From assembly GCA_014338405.1 (NCBI GenBank), contig JTDE01000318.1:137046-201045 (forward strand): a stretch of DNA of 64,000 nt. Reading direction: 5' to 3'. The notes below the pieces were generated by a model. It was not told where the DNA came from and made no database searches. It was given only the letters and a program-made list of their open reading frames with translations. The stretch's first letter is position 1. Each line of letters begins with the position of its first letter. This document shows, in pieces, positions 1-11,989 of this stretch. The DNA is from Paragonimus skrjabini miyazakii. Lineage: Eukaryota > Platyhelminthes > Trematoda > Plagiorchiida > Troglotrematidae. Made by a program: the position numbers and the translations under genes.

Positions 1-3000
1 TATTCATCTCTTTGTACCACGCCCGGTCATCTTTTCAGTAACATCTCACTCTATTTAAAATGAGTCACATCGTGTATTGCTTTCAAGTGGATTGGTTGAA
101 ACAGCACACAAATGCCAATGAACTTGCGACATGGTGCTGTGGCTAGTATACAACATTGAGCATTATCTCAAGCATATCAACATTTTGCAACATCTTTCTT
201 ACCCCAGACTGAAAGAAATTATTTTCCTTTTGTTGTCAGAGTTTTTAATGAGATCACAGTTTGCATATACTGTCAGTGGTTTCGTTGGTCAGGTGCGAAA
301 TGGTACAGTTTACTTCGTGATAATATATCACTTCGTAAGATGAATGACTTGTCAGTCCATGGAGGAAGTCATTGATCTAGGAAGTACATCGGGGCACTGG
401 ATGAATGCCTTTTAATACAACTTGTTTCATCCTTGTATTTTGGCTGAACGACCAGAAGGTGTGACTCGTATGATGCTCTCCTGACAACCATCACGTACAG
501 GCTAACTGTACACGCATGTACAACACTCACAGTTGAATGTAGACGCCACGGGAGACAGATCACGACGGGATGACCACATACATTTGACTAGACACCTAGC
601 ACCAATTCTCCATTTTATTTTCATGCGAACAGATACCCGATGTAGAAAACGCAAAGTGGATATCAAAATATTCAGTGTCTGTATGCGAACTGCAAAGAGA
701 TGCATACCATGTTTCCTTGCGACTTTAACAGTTGAACGCACCAGCCACTATAGTTGTTTATTCGCCTAGACATCTGTGGGTTCTGACGTTTCTATGTGTC
801 TTTGAAAGAACCGAATTATGAAGTGAGACCGAGAGGTGCTTCTACAATGACCGCTATGAGACCCTAAGTGTCACTCAACTGATGCTAAGTAAGATTTAAT
901 TGTACGATTGACAGATGAACAAGTTCACTCGCACTCATTCATTTAAAACCTTCTGAGACAAACACAGATTATTGTCTTCAACTGAAGCAAATGTTGTAAA
1001 CAAGCTCATTTGTACACTACGGCATTGTTATACTAAAAGTTTGAATCAACGGGTAAGGGTTGGACTTAGACATCCGTTGGAAAACTTGGGCGCATCCAGT
1101 TTATACACAGTCAACAAAATATGCATCTTATACATATTCATCAAACTGTATACTAACACTTTGGCACGTGTTTCTATGATGTTGTGAACATCGTAAAAAG
1201 CGGACTAGAACACACATTAATCTCTTTGAAAGTGTTTATTTCTACATTAGATTCGTCGATATGCATCAGCCATCAGTTCATAATGCATCTGAACAGTAGT
1301 GATGAACTGAGTGTTTCTCTTCTTCCAGTACGCACTTTGTCCAGTTCCTACTCATTCCTATCCCTGGTACACGTTTTGTGTCAGTGGCTGAGTGACCCGT
1401 TTTTAAATCACAACTCGGAAAATTTGATAACCACTTCGCTTGTGGTTTTAAGAAAGTGGAACTCAACGCAAGAAAATTGGCGGATTATGAATCTCCTTCA
1501 ACTCGAATAATCCAAGTTATTCAGACGATTATGATTACGTTCTTTGCGAGTTAATAGTCGAGCCGTACAAGCACTCATATAGATAATGATCAGCAATGCC
1601 ATTTCAAAAAAAGATTTTATTCTACCCTAGGTCAAGCGAGTTTTAGAACGTCAGTTGTTATTGCTGTCTTGTAATCTGTTAATTCTGGACTTGTTTTATT
1701 TTTTACTGTCACATGTCCGTATGAAATGAATCCATATTACAAGTTTCGCCTTCTCCTGATGAAATGTACTACTTGCGAAATGGAACATCGATGTGTACTG
1801 GTATTCTAGAGTTATTTACTGCATATAGTGAGGTAAAAACGACCACAGATAATCTTTACTCGTGCTTACATCTGGAACGTGCATCCTCCAATCGCGGGAG
1901 TAACTTTGGTTGATCTGTTGTGACTGAGTTGCACCAGAACACCCGAAGAACCAGAAAGGTGACAGCGGCAACAGTTTAAAATCGTGTTTTTTTGAAATGT
2001 ATCTGAAACTATGCCTGCGACAAAATACTTTCCGTAATGAATTTGTTATATTCTCACTTTTTTGTGCCTTTTTTAACCCAGCACGTCTGTTTTGGAAGTC
2101 ACAATGATAACAGTCGGTGTACATCAACCGTTCAAGGACAAACTACGAATATGTGTAGTTTTGAAAAGTTACTGAACGAAACCGAATTACCAAACTGAAC
2201 AAAATCAGACTAGATCATACTCATAGGGTGGCAATTCCAACGGGTGTACTGTAAGAAGCAACAAACAATTTTGTGGCATTTGCTACGTGTCGGAATTAAC
2301 TTTCTTGGAATTAGAACCCTTTTGTTGGCACATAGGATAACAAACCGTCATAGTGTTGCTAACAAGAAGTTGAGTTTTGTCACTAATCCAGTATCCGTAG
2401 GTGTGAATGCATCCCAAATTATGCCTGTTCGCTTCTCATTAGATTTCCTTCCAGAACACTTCCACTGCCTTAAAAATCCATTCCGAAACCACCCACATGC
2501 ATCAGAATTATCCTGATGCAAGTTTCTCTTTCACAGTAACGATTGTCATTCAGATGTCTCGGTAGAGGAGTCCGCACCCGTCTTCATCAACAGTGAGTCC
2601 GTCCCTGGATGAGGAAAATGGATTCCCTCAATATTCAGTAATCTAGTCAGGGACAGCAATGTAGTGTGGTTTTTTTGTTGCTAACGAACTCAATGATTCA
2701 CCAAATGTCAACCGATAAACCCTGCGCCTGTCTCGTTTGAATACATTTGACAGTGACCTTATTTTACAGTTATGCATATCTTATGCTGGGTTTCCCAAAA
2801 TGCTGAGAGGTGTATTTTAACGTCCAAAGTTGTTTGAAGTTTGGCCTTACACAAAGGTTCTCCTATATGAAGGCGGAAATCCGACATTTTGAAAACTTAT
2901 TTTACCTCACACTTCTTATCACGGGAGATCTCGAAGTAAACTCGTTTGATTGGTCATCAGCTTAAGAGCAAGATGACCGTTCGTTCTTATCAGCACTATA

Positions 3001-3481
3001 GATCACTACAGATCAGCACTATAGATCAGCAATGGCAACAGACTGTCAAGGAGGTCGGCTTTTTTGACTGCATGGGTAGTTTCATACTTCCGTTCTAGTT
3101 ATTCTATAAACCTGTATCATTAGTTTAAAAGCTTTAAAATGTTTACGGTGTGGTGCCAAATAATAAAGTGTACTACTTGGGTACTTTTTGATTTTACTTT
3201 TACTAATTATGTCTGAACCACGTGAAATTATGTTGTGGCATAAATTAACCCGGGATGAAATGCACATCAATGAAATCTTAGTATACGCGCCAGACCCTCC
3301 ACAAGAAATGGATTGCAACCAGAACTTAACACTGTTTTCAGTTTATACTGGGATCAGTGTGTAATTGACCACGCGGACAGTATTCTCACCTGTAGCTGCA
3401 GGTAGAGATTGACTACTCACCCTAAAACATATCGCCACATGGTTATTGCAACCAACTACACAAAACGAGTTATCATTTCAG
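1..3481. other. Unassigned AT-rich DNA
   Basis: No supported gene or recognisable transposon protein in either direction. Open frames here are all under about 110 codons, overlap in several frames and match nothing I recognise. The only local structure is a short tandem repeat near 2989-3030. Probably intergenic or intronic. Confidence 0.5.
2989..3030. repeat. Short tandem repeat, 23-bp period
   Basis: The unit starting ATCAGCACTATAGATCA occurs at 2989 and again at 3012, so the period is 23 bp with about 1.8 copies. It is too short to call a minisatellite array. Confidence 0.6.
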
Positions 3482-3707
3482 CATCCAGGAAGAAAGCCAG
3501 CATCTTCGACCACAATTTGGTCAATCGGAGTAAGTCAGTTGAATGATCCCAGCTCTTTCTTCAAGGCCCTACTATGCAATGGTAAATACTTGATGCAGGT
3601 GTCCACCGAGCCGGTGTTAATTAAAGGTTGCACATCTGTTAATCTGCTTGACATAAACATCACAAACGAGAGTCACCTAGACGACAGACTGGTCACAAAA
3701 CCGGCAG
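3482..3707 (+). CDS. Candidate internal exon, unknown protein
   Basis: A 226-nt open segment lies between a good 3' splice site (TTATCATTTCAG ending at 3481) and a possible 5' splice site (CCGGCAG|GTGAAA after 3707). Read in phase 0 it gives about 75 residues, including two N-glycosylation-type sequons (NIT and NES) and a few cysteines, which would suit an extracellular segment. I recognise no family. Frames of this length are expected by chance at this base composition and the donor is not strong, so this is only a candidate. It is not linked to any neighbouring exon I can support. Confidence 0.22.
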
Positions 3708-4051
3708 GTGAAAATTTCAGTCACTGAGTACTGGATTTTGATTTAACATACTACTAGTTTCAGCAACAAACAAAAAGGTCTATATTTTGAAACACCAAAC
3801 AGGCTGATTTTAACCACATGAGAATATGTCGGCATTGCGCCTTCATGGCTGTGATTGCGTGCACCAGAATAACTACGCGTTACATAACGCAATTCAGCCA
3901 CTCACGACCTAGTCATATTGTGCAAACTGTGCACTGTCACTTCTCACTCACATAATCTACGTACGTTCTCACTTATTCCTGGGGCGTAAACTTATAGGTA
4001 ATTCAGGTGATCTGAAGGATTTACGCATGTAACAATCAGAAAATCTGAAGC

Positions 4052-4938
4052 ATATCTGGGTCGATTACCGAGCCAAATGCGTGGGCATTTAATCGACTGA
4101 TTGGCGGTGATAACAACCAAACGACGGTTTCCAACTCCCGGCATCAACTTTAAGTGCAATGGGAAATGGGCACCAACAGTAACTTTCAGGACTTCATCGA
4201 TTGTGAAATGTCATGTAACAGGAAAACGAAAGCCAGTGGTGAGCGTTCATAGAATCCTCAATCGTCACAAGAACAAGAAAATATATTTGCTTACGCGTTC
4301 CCCTCTCTGTGTTGGTCGGTGAAACAATGTGTTGCACGGTTAATAATAAGGGTACAGAAAGAAAGGCGGATGGAAGTAATCAGAAACAAACTTGAATGAA
4401 GCTGATGTCGTGCATTCGTATCAGCAACGAGCACTGAAACATACTGAAACAACATTCTCTCGGATAGGTAAATCCCATGGATTATGAACTGGATCCGAAT
4501 GGCGATTAGGATACTTGATGTGCAGCTTACCTCTTATGCATGTGTCGATCGATTAAAATTTCAGGAAGTCCAATTGATTCAACTGTGCCCACGGAGTTGG
4601 GACGTGTGCTCCAGTGTAAACAGACCCAAACCATTGAGTTGTTCCGTCTATAAAGTGACTTTTCTGCTACAGAACCCAATCTCAGCGAGTGGTCCCACAG
4701 ACGTTCGTCCTGTTTCAGTGGAACGAGATATTCCAATGGATGACCGATGTAATTTGAGCAGACCAGTTAATTTTGGTGTCATACAGTTACACTGTTCCCT
4801 TTGATATCAGTGCTTAGCCATGTACTAAGCTGACTGCTGTGTGTTTTGCTTGTTACACTGGGAATGAATACTTGGGCAGGAGAATGTACGGTTCGTGTCA
4901 GTAATTTTCCGGTCAGTACAACTACATGATCAGTCACT
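4052..4938 (+). repeat. Left arm of 887-bp near-identical inverted repeat
   Basis: This segment matches the reverse complement of 10631-11517 over 887 bp without indels. I count four differences, at 4136, 4433, 4645 and 4897, all transitions, so identity is about 99.5%. Outside the core similarity drops at once: 13 of 16 bases on the left edge (4036-4051) and about 16 of 30 on the right edge (4939-4968), where 12 of the 14 mismatches are transitions. The arm has no terminal inverted repeats and no transposase-like protein. Open frames in both arms translate almost identically simply because the DNA is duplicated. On the minus strand the arm has an exon-like stretch ending in a strong donor (AAGAG|GTAAGC near 4513), but coding is unproven. 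Confidence 0.95.
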
Positions 4939-4968
4939 TGGCGGATACTTAGGTAATCCATTTCGCCG

Positions 4969-7534
4969 CTCGGAGGCAATCGTAATTAACTTTCACTTCC
5001 CAGATTCGTTTTGTTTATTCTCATCATGTTCTGCAAGAGTGTGGTAGAAGGGTACTTTTTCACTGCCTGCGTAATATGTTTCCCAAGTTTCACGACACTA
5101 GCGTTATGCATGGGAATCATGTTTTACGTAGTGCATCTTGAGTTGTCGCCAAAAGCTAAAGGCATGTATCTGAAACGCTATAATTCAGGTTTATTTGCAT
5201 ATACAAAAGGAGTCAAAACAGACTACGTTGTCCACTTATATCTAAATCCGTTCTTTTGTTCTGGCGTTCGTCTGCTTTCCTTAAGGGACATTTGGACACA
5301 GCATACATGATAGAAAAGCCTATTCACCGAAACCCCTAATAATATACAAGCTTTATCAGTTACGTAATCTTTTGTACATTAGATTGCCGCCGATATTTTT
5401 CAGATTTGCCTACTTACGATGATCTCGTTGTTGTTCGATACAACAGTTCAAATCAACCTTGTGTTGTCCTTTTATCGCCACCTGGTACGCGTCTGTCTGC
5501 AAGACTCAGAATGTTTTTTATACTTGTATGTTTTATAAAGGTTAATATGAGTTCTGTACTTCCAGGTACCATCACACTCTATGTAGGTCATATTTCCTTT
5601 GGTATGTATGCTGCATCTGGTCATTATGTCGTACATGTAAATCGTGTGTGTCATGAAGTTGCTGTGATCATCAACTAGTGAATAATATTCGCAGTGATCG
5701 ACATCATCCTTCCAGTTGGTTACTAATCCAAATGCCAACTCTGAAAGCATCAACTGAGTATGAAACTGAAAGTCTTCATCTTCATTCGCTGAATCAAAAC
5801 TCGAGGAAGCTCAGAATTTGGGGGTTACCAACGTTGTCATTGTTTTAATTCATCGAAAAAGAAGCACACCATGCAATTATCTTAAGCTTTATTTATCAAG
5901 CACATCAGCCCGTCTTCTCAAATCCCGAAACAGTTCCTACTAACATTCCAGCTACCCGACAGCTGATCATGGTATTGATAAACGCCCACGTATGTGTGGA
6001 CAATTTTTATGGGCTTATCTGTCTCCCGGTCCCTGTATACTTCACTTAGTTTATAGTTTCATGTATTTTCATGTTAAGGGCATACGACATGTTGATCCGG
6101 AATTGTCGCTTGACTTAAATTTTGGGAAAGTTCCACCGGAATTCCAGGATAGAACTAGTTGTTTTAAAATGTACATCTCGTAATTTCTTCGAAGAAGTTG
6201 GTCCGTGTCCCGTTGACAGTAATAACGGACCTTTATTTGTTTATTTGTCTATATATACGGTTATTAAATAAAAAGGTGCTTATTAGTTAAATGTGTTACG
6301 AATCTTCACGTTCTAGGACACCTGCCTTCTCAAACCAATTCTTAAGGTATTAAGACTTCCAAAATTCAATGCCCCTACTTCTCACTTTGGACCATAATCC
6401 ACATAGTTCTATTTAACTTTTGTTCACTGTTTTATATTCATCCACCTGATAACTGCAAGAAAAAAATTAACCAGTTTAATCTATCCAGCATGATAGCACA
6501 CCATGAGCTGCAACCAATGTGGTTGGTGACTGTTACTTGGTACCTGTAGTACATGTGTTTTATGACATTTCCGTGAACCTGCGGAATTTTTAGGAAGTAC
6601 ACTGTACTACAAGAACCAGGCATTTTATCTAAAACTTGGATGCATATCAATGAATGTCAGTGCGTAACGAGATCAGAAGCCATTGCAGAACATGAATGAT
6701 GGAAAAACATGTGACAGTTCACTCTAGTAATATCAGTCGACATCCGTGAAGGGCGTATTGTAATCAGCGACAAATATAATAGTGCGCATTTGAGAGAAAT
6801 AGACATAGGTATGCAAAGATGCATGCGTGACAGAATTTCGTGTTGCAGTCGATCTCTTTAGTATCGTCCTTTAAGTATTGGTTTCCCGGCTGCGATTCCA
6901 TGTTCCGCTACGCAAGCACGTTTCTGTACAACAAGCACCATGTTGCCCTAATTTTGATCCGCAATTGTAACGGACAATCAGATTGAAAGCGACAGACCTG
7001 TATGGTGCAGGTATACTTCAAACTTCTACTCTCAATGAGCAGCTACTTAGTCAGAGGTTTGATTTGTTTTGATATAAGGGTTTTAACGGTTCCTCCGTTG
7101 TGAATGTTATTTAAGCAATTATCAGTAAGTGAAAGAAAAACATTTGTGTGACCAAAAAGTCGGACAGTAAATTCTAAAATATAGGGTAAGGGAGGTACTA
7201 TCACCAGTGTTACAACGAAATCGTTCCGAAAGCCATAAACCTACCACTGAAGAACATACAACTCCGGATATGTTCGTCCATTCGTCGTGCTTTAAATTCT
7301 ATTTCTACATAAGTAACAAGCCTGAGGCGGGTTTACTGTCCATCAAGGGAATTAACAATGTCACTTCCATCTTAGAGAGCATTATCTGTTTTTTCATTTA
7401 CATATACCAGACTTTGACTCAAAAGACGTAACGTTTCTAGTATGGATGGATTGTGTTCAACTGACAGAGTCAACGAAAGTTTTCATACGCCGACATCTGC
7501 TGTCCTACAGTCTGTCCAAACAATAACACTTTCA
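4969..7534. other. Spacer inside inverted repeat, unassigned
   Basis: No supported gene. One minus-strand open stretch (about 5570-5740, between a GATGCTTTCAG acceptor and a weaker GTACCT donor) looks exon-like but is within chance expectation. No transposon protein was recognised. Confidence 0.4.
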
Positions 7535-7775
7535 AGTCGAACATCACCCACCAGTGATCACAGCGATCGCATTTTCATAGACTTTCCAGTTGGCCCCTCT
7601 CGAAACGATGCACCAGACTCGAATTTCCCTCTTATTATGGCTCGTTAATAAGGCATTTACTTGTCATGGCCAGGAATAGAAGTCGCCACGTTTTCATGAG
7701 ACAGCCGTGCTGATCACCGCGCCATTTACCTCATACGAGGTACGATCGAATTATCATACCCGAAAGTTCAGCCAC
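7535..7775 (-). mobile_element. tRNA-related SINE copy
   Basis: The reverse complement matches the SINE copies at 63281, 47468 and 30655 along nearly its whole length. It has the 5' segment with TGATAATT, an A-box-like AAATGGCGCGGTGATCAGC, the CTCATGAAAACGTGG block, and a 3' portion ending in GGTGATGTTC in reverse complement. The B-box region is eroded. A 68-codon plus-strand frame at 7442-7648 is largely antisense to this SINE and should not be called a gene. Confidence 0.8.
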
Positions 7776-7839
7776 TAATGAGTAGTGACCAGTAATGATC
7801 ACCTAGCAGGTTTAATGAGATCGGAGACTTCGACCTGTC

Positions 7840-7925
7840 TAGGAAGTCCTGATCATGTGGTTATCAAGTGGAGTTAACAGATAGTAGCTGTGTCTTTCAT
7901 CGAGACGATCAGGTAACCTACGAAA
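7840..7925 (+). repeat. Isolated copy of SINE-associated 5' module
   Basis: The stretch around TGGAGTTAACAGATAG and ATCGAGACGATCAGG resembles the roughly 85-bp block that precedes the SINE at 63281 (63174-63260) and the one at 44845. Here no SINE follows in the same orientation. Similarity is by eye, clearest over the last 50 bp. Confidence 0.4.
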
Positions 7926-9281
7926 AAGACTGGATGGAAAGCCTACCTGAATGCAAGGGATGTGAGTAAACGTGAGTGATGCCCAACTCAACATTAATCA
8001 ATTCTCCGACTACTCATCAGTAAACTGAGTTTTATCGTGTGCTGTCCTATTCCTGTTTATCGACGATTGATTAGTAAGCAATCGTCTAGATTTCAAGGGC
8101 TGAGTTCATTGAAAAAATTACAATCGGATTGCGTGCGGTGTTTTAAAGAGCATTGTAAATACTTGACATTTAACCGGTTATTAAATATATTGTACACCTA
8201 CTTTACATGACAACTCGTGCTTAATAAATCCATTTTTGTAATCTGGTTGTTCCAACTTGCCATTCGACCAGAATGTAAATTCACACGCTATACTGTGCAT
8301 AAATAGGTTTGAAAAACCTACTTCTTTTGCTAGGGCCATGGTGAGCCAGACCTCAAAACCAGGGACCTAAAGACAGCTTTGATTTGCTTCGGGATGTTTA
8401 TGAGATGAGGACTCAATATTCATTTTGAAAAGTTTATTACAGCCTCCAAGTGGCACTCAGGGTCATAGTTTTAGATGAAAAAGCATTATTATTGGTGACC
8501 GAAGTCTTGAGCACATGCATACGTTATCTGTAGACTGCTGTTTTTGTCATCTTTGTTACATTGTCTTATCCTGTCATAATTTCTAGGTCGCACACATTTG
8601 GTCTGGGCTTAAAATCCGTGGTGAGAACATTCGTTCAAATTGTTGACGCCCACCAACACAACAATTTCACAAATAATTCGAACACATCATAACACATTTT
8701 TGACGTGATTGGGAAATAATATTGAAACTGTTAGGTAACAACAACTATTTCATAGCAATCAAATCTCCGTCTCATATGAACTGTATCGTTAAGAAGGTAG
8801 GTAGTAGATAAAGCAAAATACGGCTAAATGTACTATTCAGGGATATATATCCAATTCGTGTAAGTACCTAAACCTACAATGAGGATAGTAAACCCTGAAT
8901 CACAATGTATACAGTTTCACAAATTACAGTTATTGCAATAACTTATACGCAGAACAAATTAGTCAACTCATTTTACAGCATATGCTGCTTTCTACACCCT
9001 CTCTGTATTATTTTTTGTTGTTAATATCATGAATATTTTATAGCTGACGTTGAGTAGTGCTGAGTTCATCATATGCAAGATTGGATGAGCGATTAGAAAA
9101 CTGAGCACATTCAAACCGCTGGTGAACTTTCTCGCCAGCGACAGATCGTGTCGTGACCGTTTACGAGAGGTTTGAAAGATATCGTTTTATGTTAGTGTGG
9201 AAAATGTTTATTTTCTTATTAACTCAGCTTGAAATTATAATTCTACTAACGTCATCTTTTTCTGGGTTGGCACTAGCTCAC

Positions 9282-9475
9282 CTCATCCTCTCTTCTAAGA
9301 ATGCAGTTTTGCCAGAATCTGCCAATTCCCTATTGCTGGTAATCAGAAATATGAGTAAGCGATTGGGTGAGCGCTGCTCAGCTACCGCATGGTTTATCGA
9401 TTCAGTTGATCTATTGTTTGCTACTTTGGAAGCCACACCCACAATATGAATGTGCCAGCTAGCTGGTAGCAAAAC
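9282..9475 (-). CDS. Candidate internal exon, unknown protein
   Basis: On the minus strand a 194-nt segment is open from an acceptor (ATTTGACACATCAG) to a consensus donor (GATGAG|GTGAGC, the donor GT pairing with 9280-9281). It encodes about 64 residues, entering in phase 0 and leaving two bases into a codon. The last third reads like a soluble domain (RLLIFLITSNRELADSG). I recognise no family. The donor is as good as any in the window, but the polypyrimidine tract is only moderate and no flanking exon can be tied to it. It could be a decayed repeat or a chance frame. Confidence 0.3.
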
Positions 9476-9834
9476 CTGATGTGTCAAATGGTGAAGTATT
9501 TACACTCAGTTAATATAGCCATAAATTGGAATATTGGTTCTAACGCACTGTTTTCGATTTTTGAGCTTCGTCTGCTACGTCTTGTTTATTATGATACGGA
9601 GCGATGAATTCGTTGAAGCCTGTTTTATTTGCTGATAGAAAGCCGATCCCAAATTTGCTTTTGTTTGTGTTCGCTGCGTGCCGTAAACAATCATGATGAA
9701 TTTTGTATCAATACTACACGCAGAATGTTTCTTCTCTCCTATAACTATCCTTTCCTATCTACCAACAATTTCCTTGTTGGTACAGGTCGACAGGCTCTCA
9801 ACTTCATCTATACCGTTTGTTTGAATGACTGCAC

Positions 9835-10127
9835 TTCCCGTTGACTGGCCATTTGCGGACCCGTGTTCGGTTGCTACATTTTGAACACTTCCTCTGTTGA
9901 ATAAACTGTGTATTTGGTCAACTCACGTTCAATATTAGAAAACAATTTCACTGTAATTTCGCCAAACAGTACCGTAAAAATTCCAATCACCTCGATCGTT
10001 TTTCCTAAAGTTTTTTTGGATTTGGAAGATATTCCCATTAAGCAAACCATCTGAATAAGCGTTATTGGAATTGGTAATTACACGTTACTGAGTGAATAAT
10101 CGTAGATCGTCAGGAGCGAAATAAAAC
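9835..10127 (+). repeat. Dispersed repeat, copy 1 of 2
   Basis: Aligns in the same orientation with 39745-40042. Shared landmarks in order are TTCCCGTTGACTGG, CCATTTGCGGAC, AACAGTACCGTA, AATTCCAATCA, TCTGAATAAGCGTTATTGG and GTTACTGA plus GAATAATCG. Identity is roughly 70-75% with small indels. No coding capacity was recognised and there are no obvious terminal repeats. Probably an old untranslated part of a transposon. Confidence 0.75.
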
Positions 10128-10630
10128 CTAATTTAGCAAAAAGTATAGCCACCCACGTAATCCATTAATGTTGTGTGTGCGCAACCATTGCAAGACAAAT
10201 ATTCTTTGTCACATGTTTAGGTGCATATCGCTTTTGGTAAGACATCCGGTGCAAATCGTTTCAGTATGGCTCGTTCGTTTTTTACACAGGTCAGCATAGC
10301 GTGATCAACGACTAGGAAGGAAGTGATAGCGAACTACCTCAGTTACTGCAGAGTTCGCAAAAGTATTGGCGGAAAATCCAGTAAAATTATATCCTTTTAC
10401 CACACTTTCTCAGATGATAAATAGAATTCCGTAAACAGATATGGGAATGCAACTTGCGATTTTTGCGACTGAGTGAAGCACGAACAAGGTCATCAATCCG
10501 CCGTCTGAGTAAGAGAGTGCATTAACGGATCACTGCTCAAACCTTTAGAGCGGCGTAATCTTCATCGTGTAACCACCGATCAACAGCCGAGAATCAAGCT
10601 TGACAAAACGGAACAGTCAGGTACTCGCTG

Positions 10631-11517
10631 AGTGACTGATCATGTAGTTGTACTGACCGGAAAATTACTGATACGAACCGTACATTCTCCTGCCCAAGTA
10701 TTCATTCCCAGTGTAACAAGCAAAACACACAGCAGTCAGCTTAGTACATGGCTAAGCACTGATATCAAAGGGAACAGTGTAACTGTATGACACCAAAATT
10801 AACTGGTCTGCTCAAATTACATCGGTCATCCATTGGAATATCTCGTTCCACTGAAACAGGACGAACGTCTGTGGGACCACTCGCTGAGATTGGGTTCTGT
10901 AGCAGAAAAGTCACTTTATAGACAGAACAACTCAATGGTTTGGGTCTGTTTACACTGGAGCACACGTCCCAACTCCGTGGGCACAGTTGAATCAATTGGA
11001 CTTCCTGAAATTTTAATCGATCGACACATGCATAAGAGGTAAGCTGCACATCAAGTATCCTAATCGCCATTCGGATCCAGTTCATAATCCATGGGATTTA
11101 CCTATCCGAGAGAATGTTGTTTCAGTATGTTTCAGCGCTCGTTGCTGATACGAATGCACGACATCAGCTTCATTCAAGTTTGTTTCTGATTACTTCCATC
11201 CGCCTTTCTTTCTGTACCCTTATTATTAACCGTGCAACACATTGTTTCACCGACCAACACAGAGAGGGGAACGCGTAAGCAAATATATTTTCTTGTTCTT
11301 GTGACGATTGAGGATTCTATGAACGCTCACCACTGGCTTTCGTTTTCCTGTTACATGACATTTCACAATCGATGAAGTCCTGAAAGTTACTGTTGGTGCC
11401 CATTTCCCATTGCACTTAAAGTTGATGCCGGGGGTTGGAAACCGTCGTTTGGTTGTTATCACCGCCAATCAGTCGATTAAATGCCCACGCATTTGGCTCG
11501 GTAATCGACCCAGATAT
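10631..11517 (-). repeat. Right arm of 887-bp near-identical inverted repeat
   Basis: Reverse complement of 4052-4938 with four transitions and no indels. The arms are separated by about 5.7 kb that includes a SINE and a dispersed repeat. The plus strand of this arm carries the exon-like segment 10861-11039: acceptor TTCCACTGAAACAG, donor AAGAG|GTAAGC, about 60 open codons. If it is a real exon, the left arm carries the same exon on the opposite strand. The arms could pair into a very long hairpin if transcribed together. Confidence 0.95.
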
Positions 11518-11989
11518 TCTTCGGATTCTCTGAATTTAATCGTATTTTAGATGTTGCTTGAGAGAATCGAAACGTTACAAAACCTGTCGATTGACTAAGA
11601 TGCTACTTAATGACGAGCATGAGTGCAACTCATGATGTGTTTTATCTCATCCGTTCTCTGTGTGATTCTAAATTACTAGCATATAAGCGGATTCTGTTAG
11701 ACCGGTAGTTGTTCTTGAGACGGTCGCATAGTGAACATTTTCTCTATTCATGGCACTGGACTAATAACTACAATGGACTGCTGGGTTCACAAACTGATAC
11801 GACCAGTGTACCACTGGAATTCATGTCCACCGTGTCTATCAATTTCAAGGGACTTTCTGGGAGTAAACTCACATTCTATGCAGTTAATACGAGCAGTCTG
11901 AGCCGCGTACGCCTAGGGTCGGGTGATAATAAAATGACGTGGTCAAATTATCGAAGCAACCATGTTATATTTGGTAAGGAAACTTTAGT

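Noticed and set aside
4101..4804. Frames of 73 and 106 codons repeated exactly at 10765-11468
   Set aside because: Translation identity only reflects the 99.5% DNA duplication, so it gives no evidence for coding.
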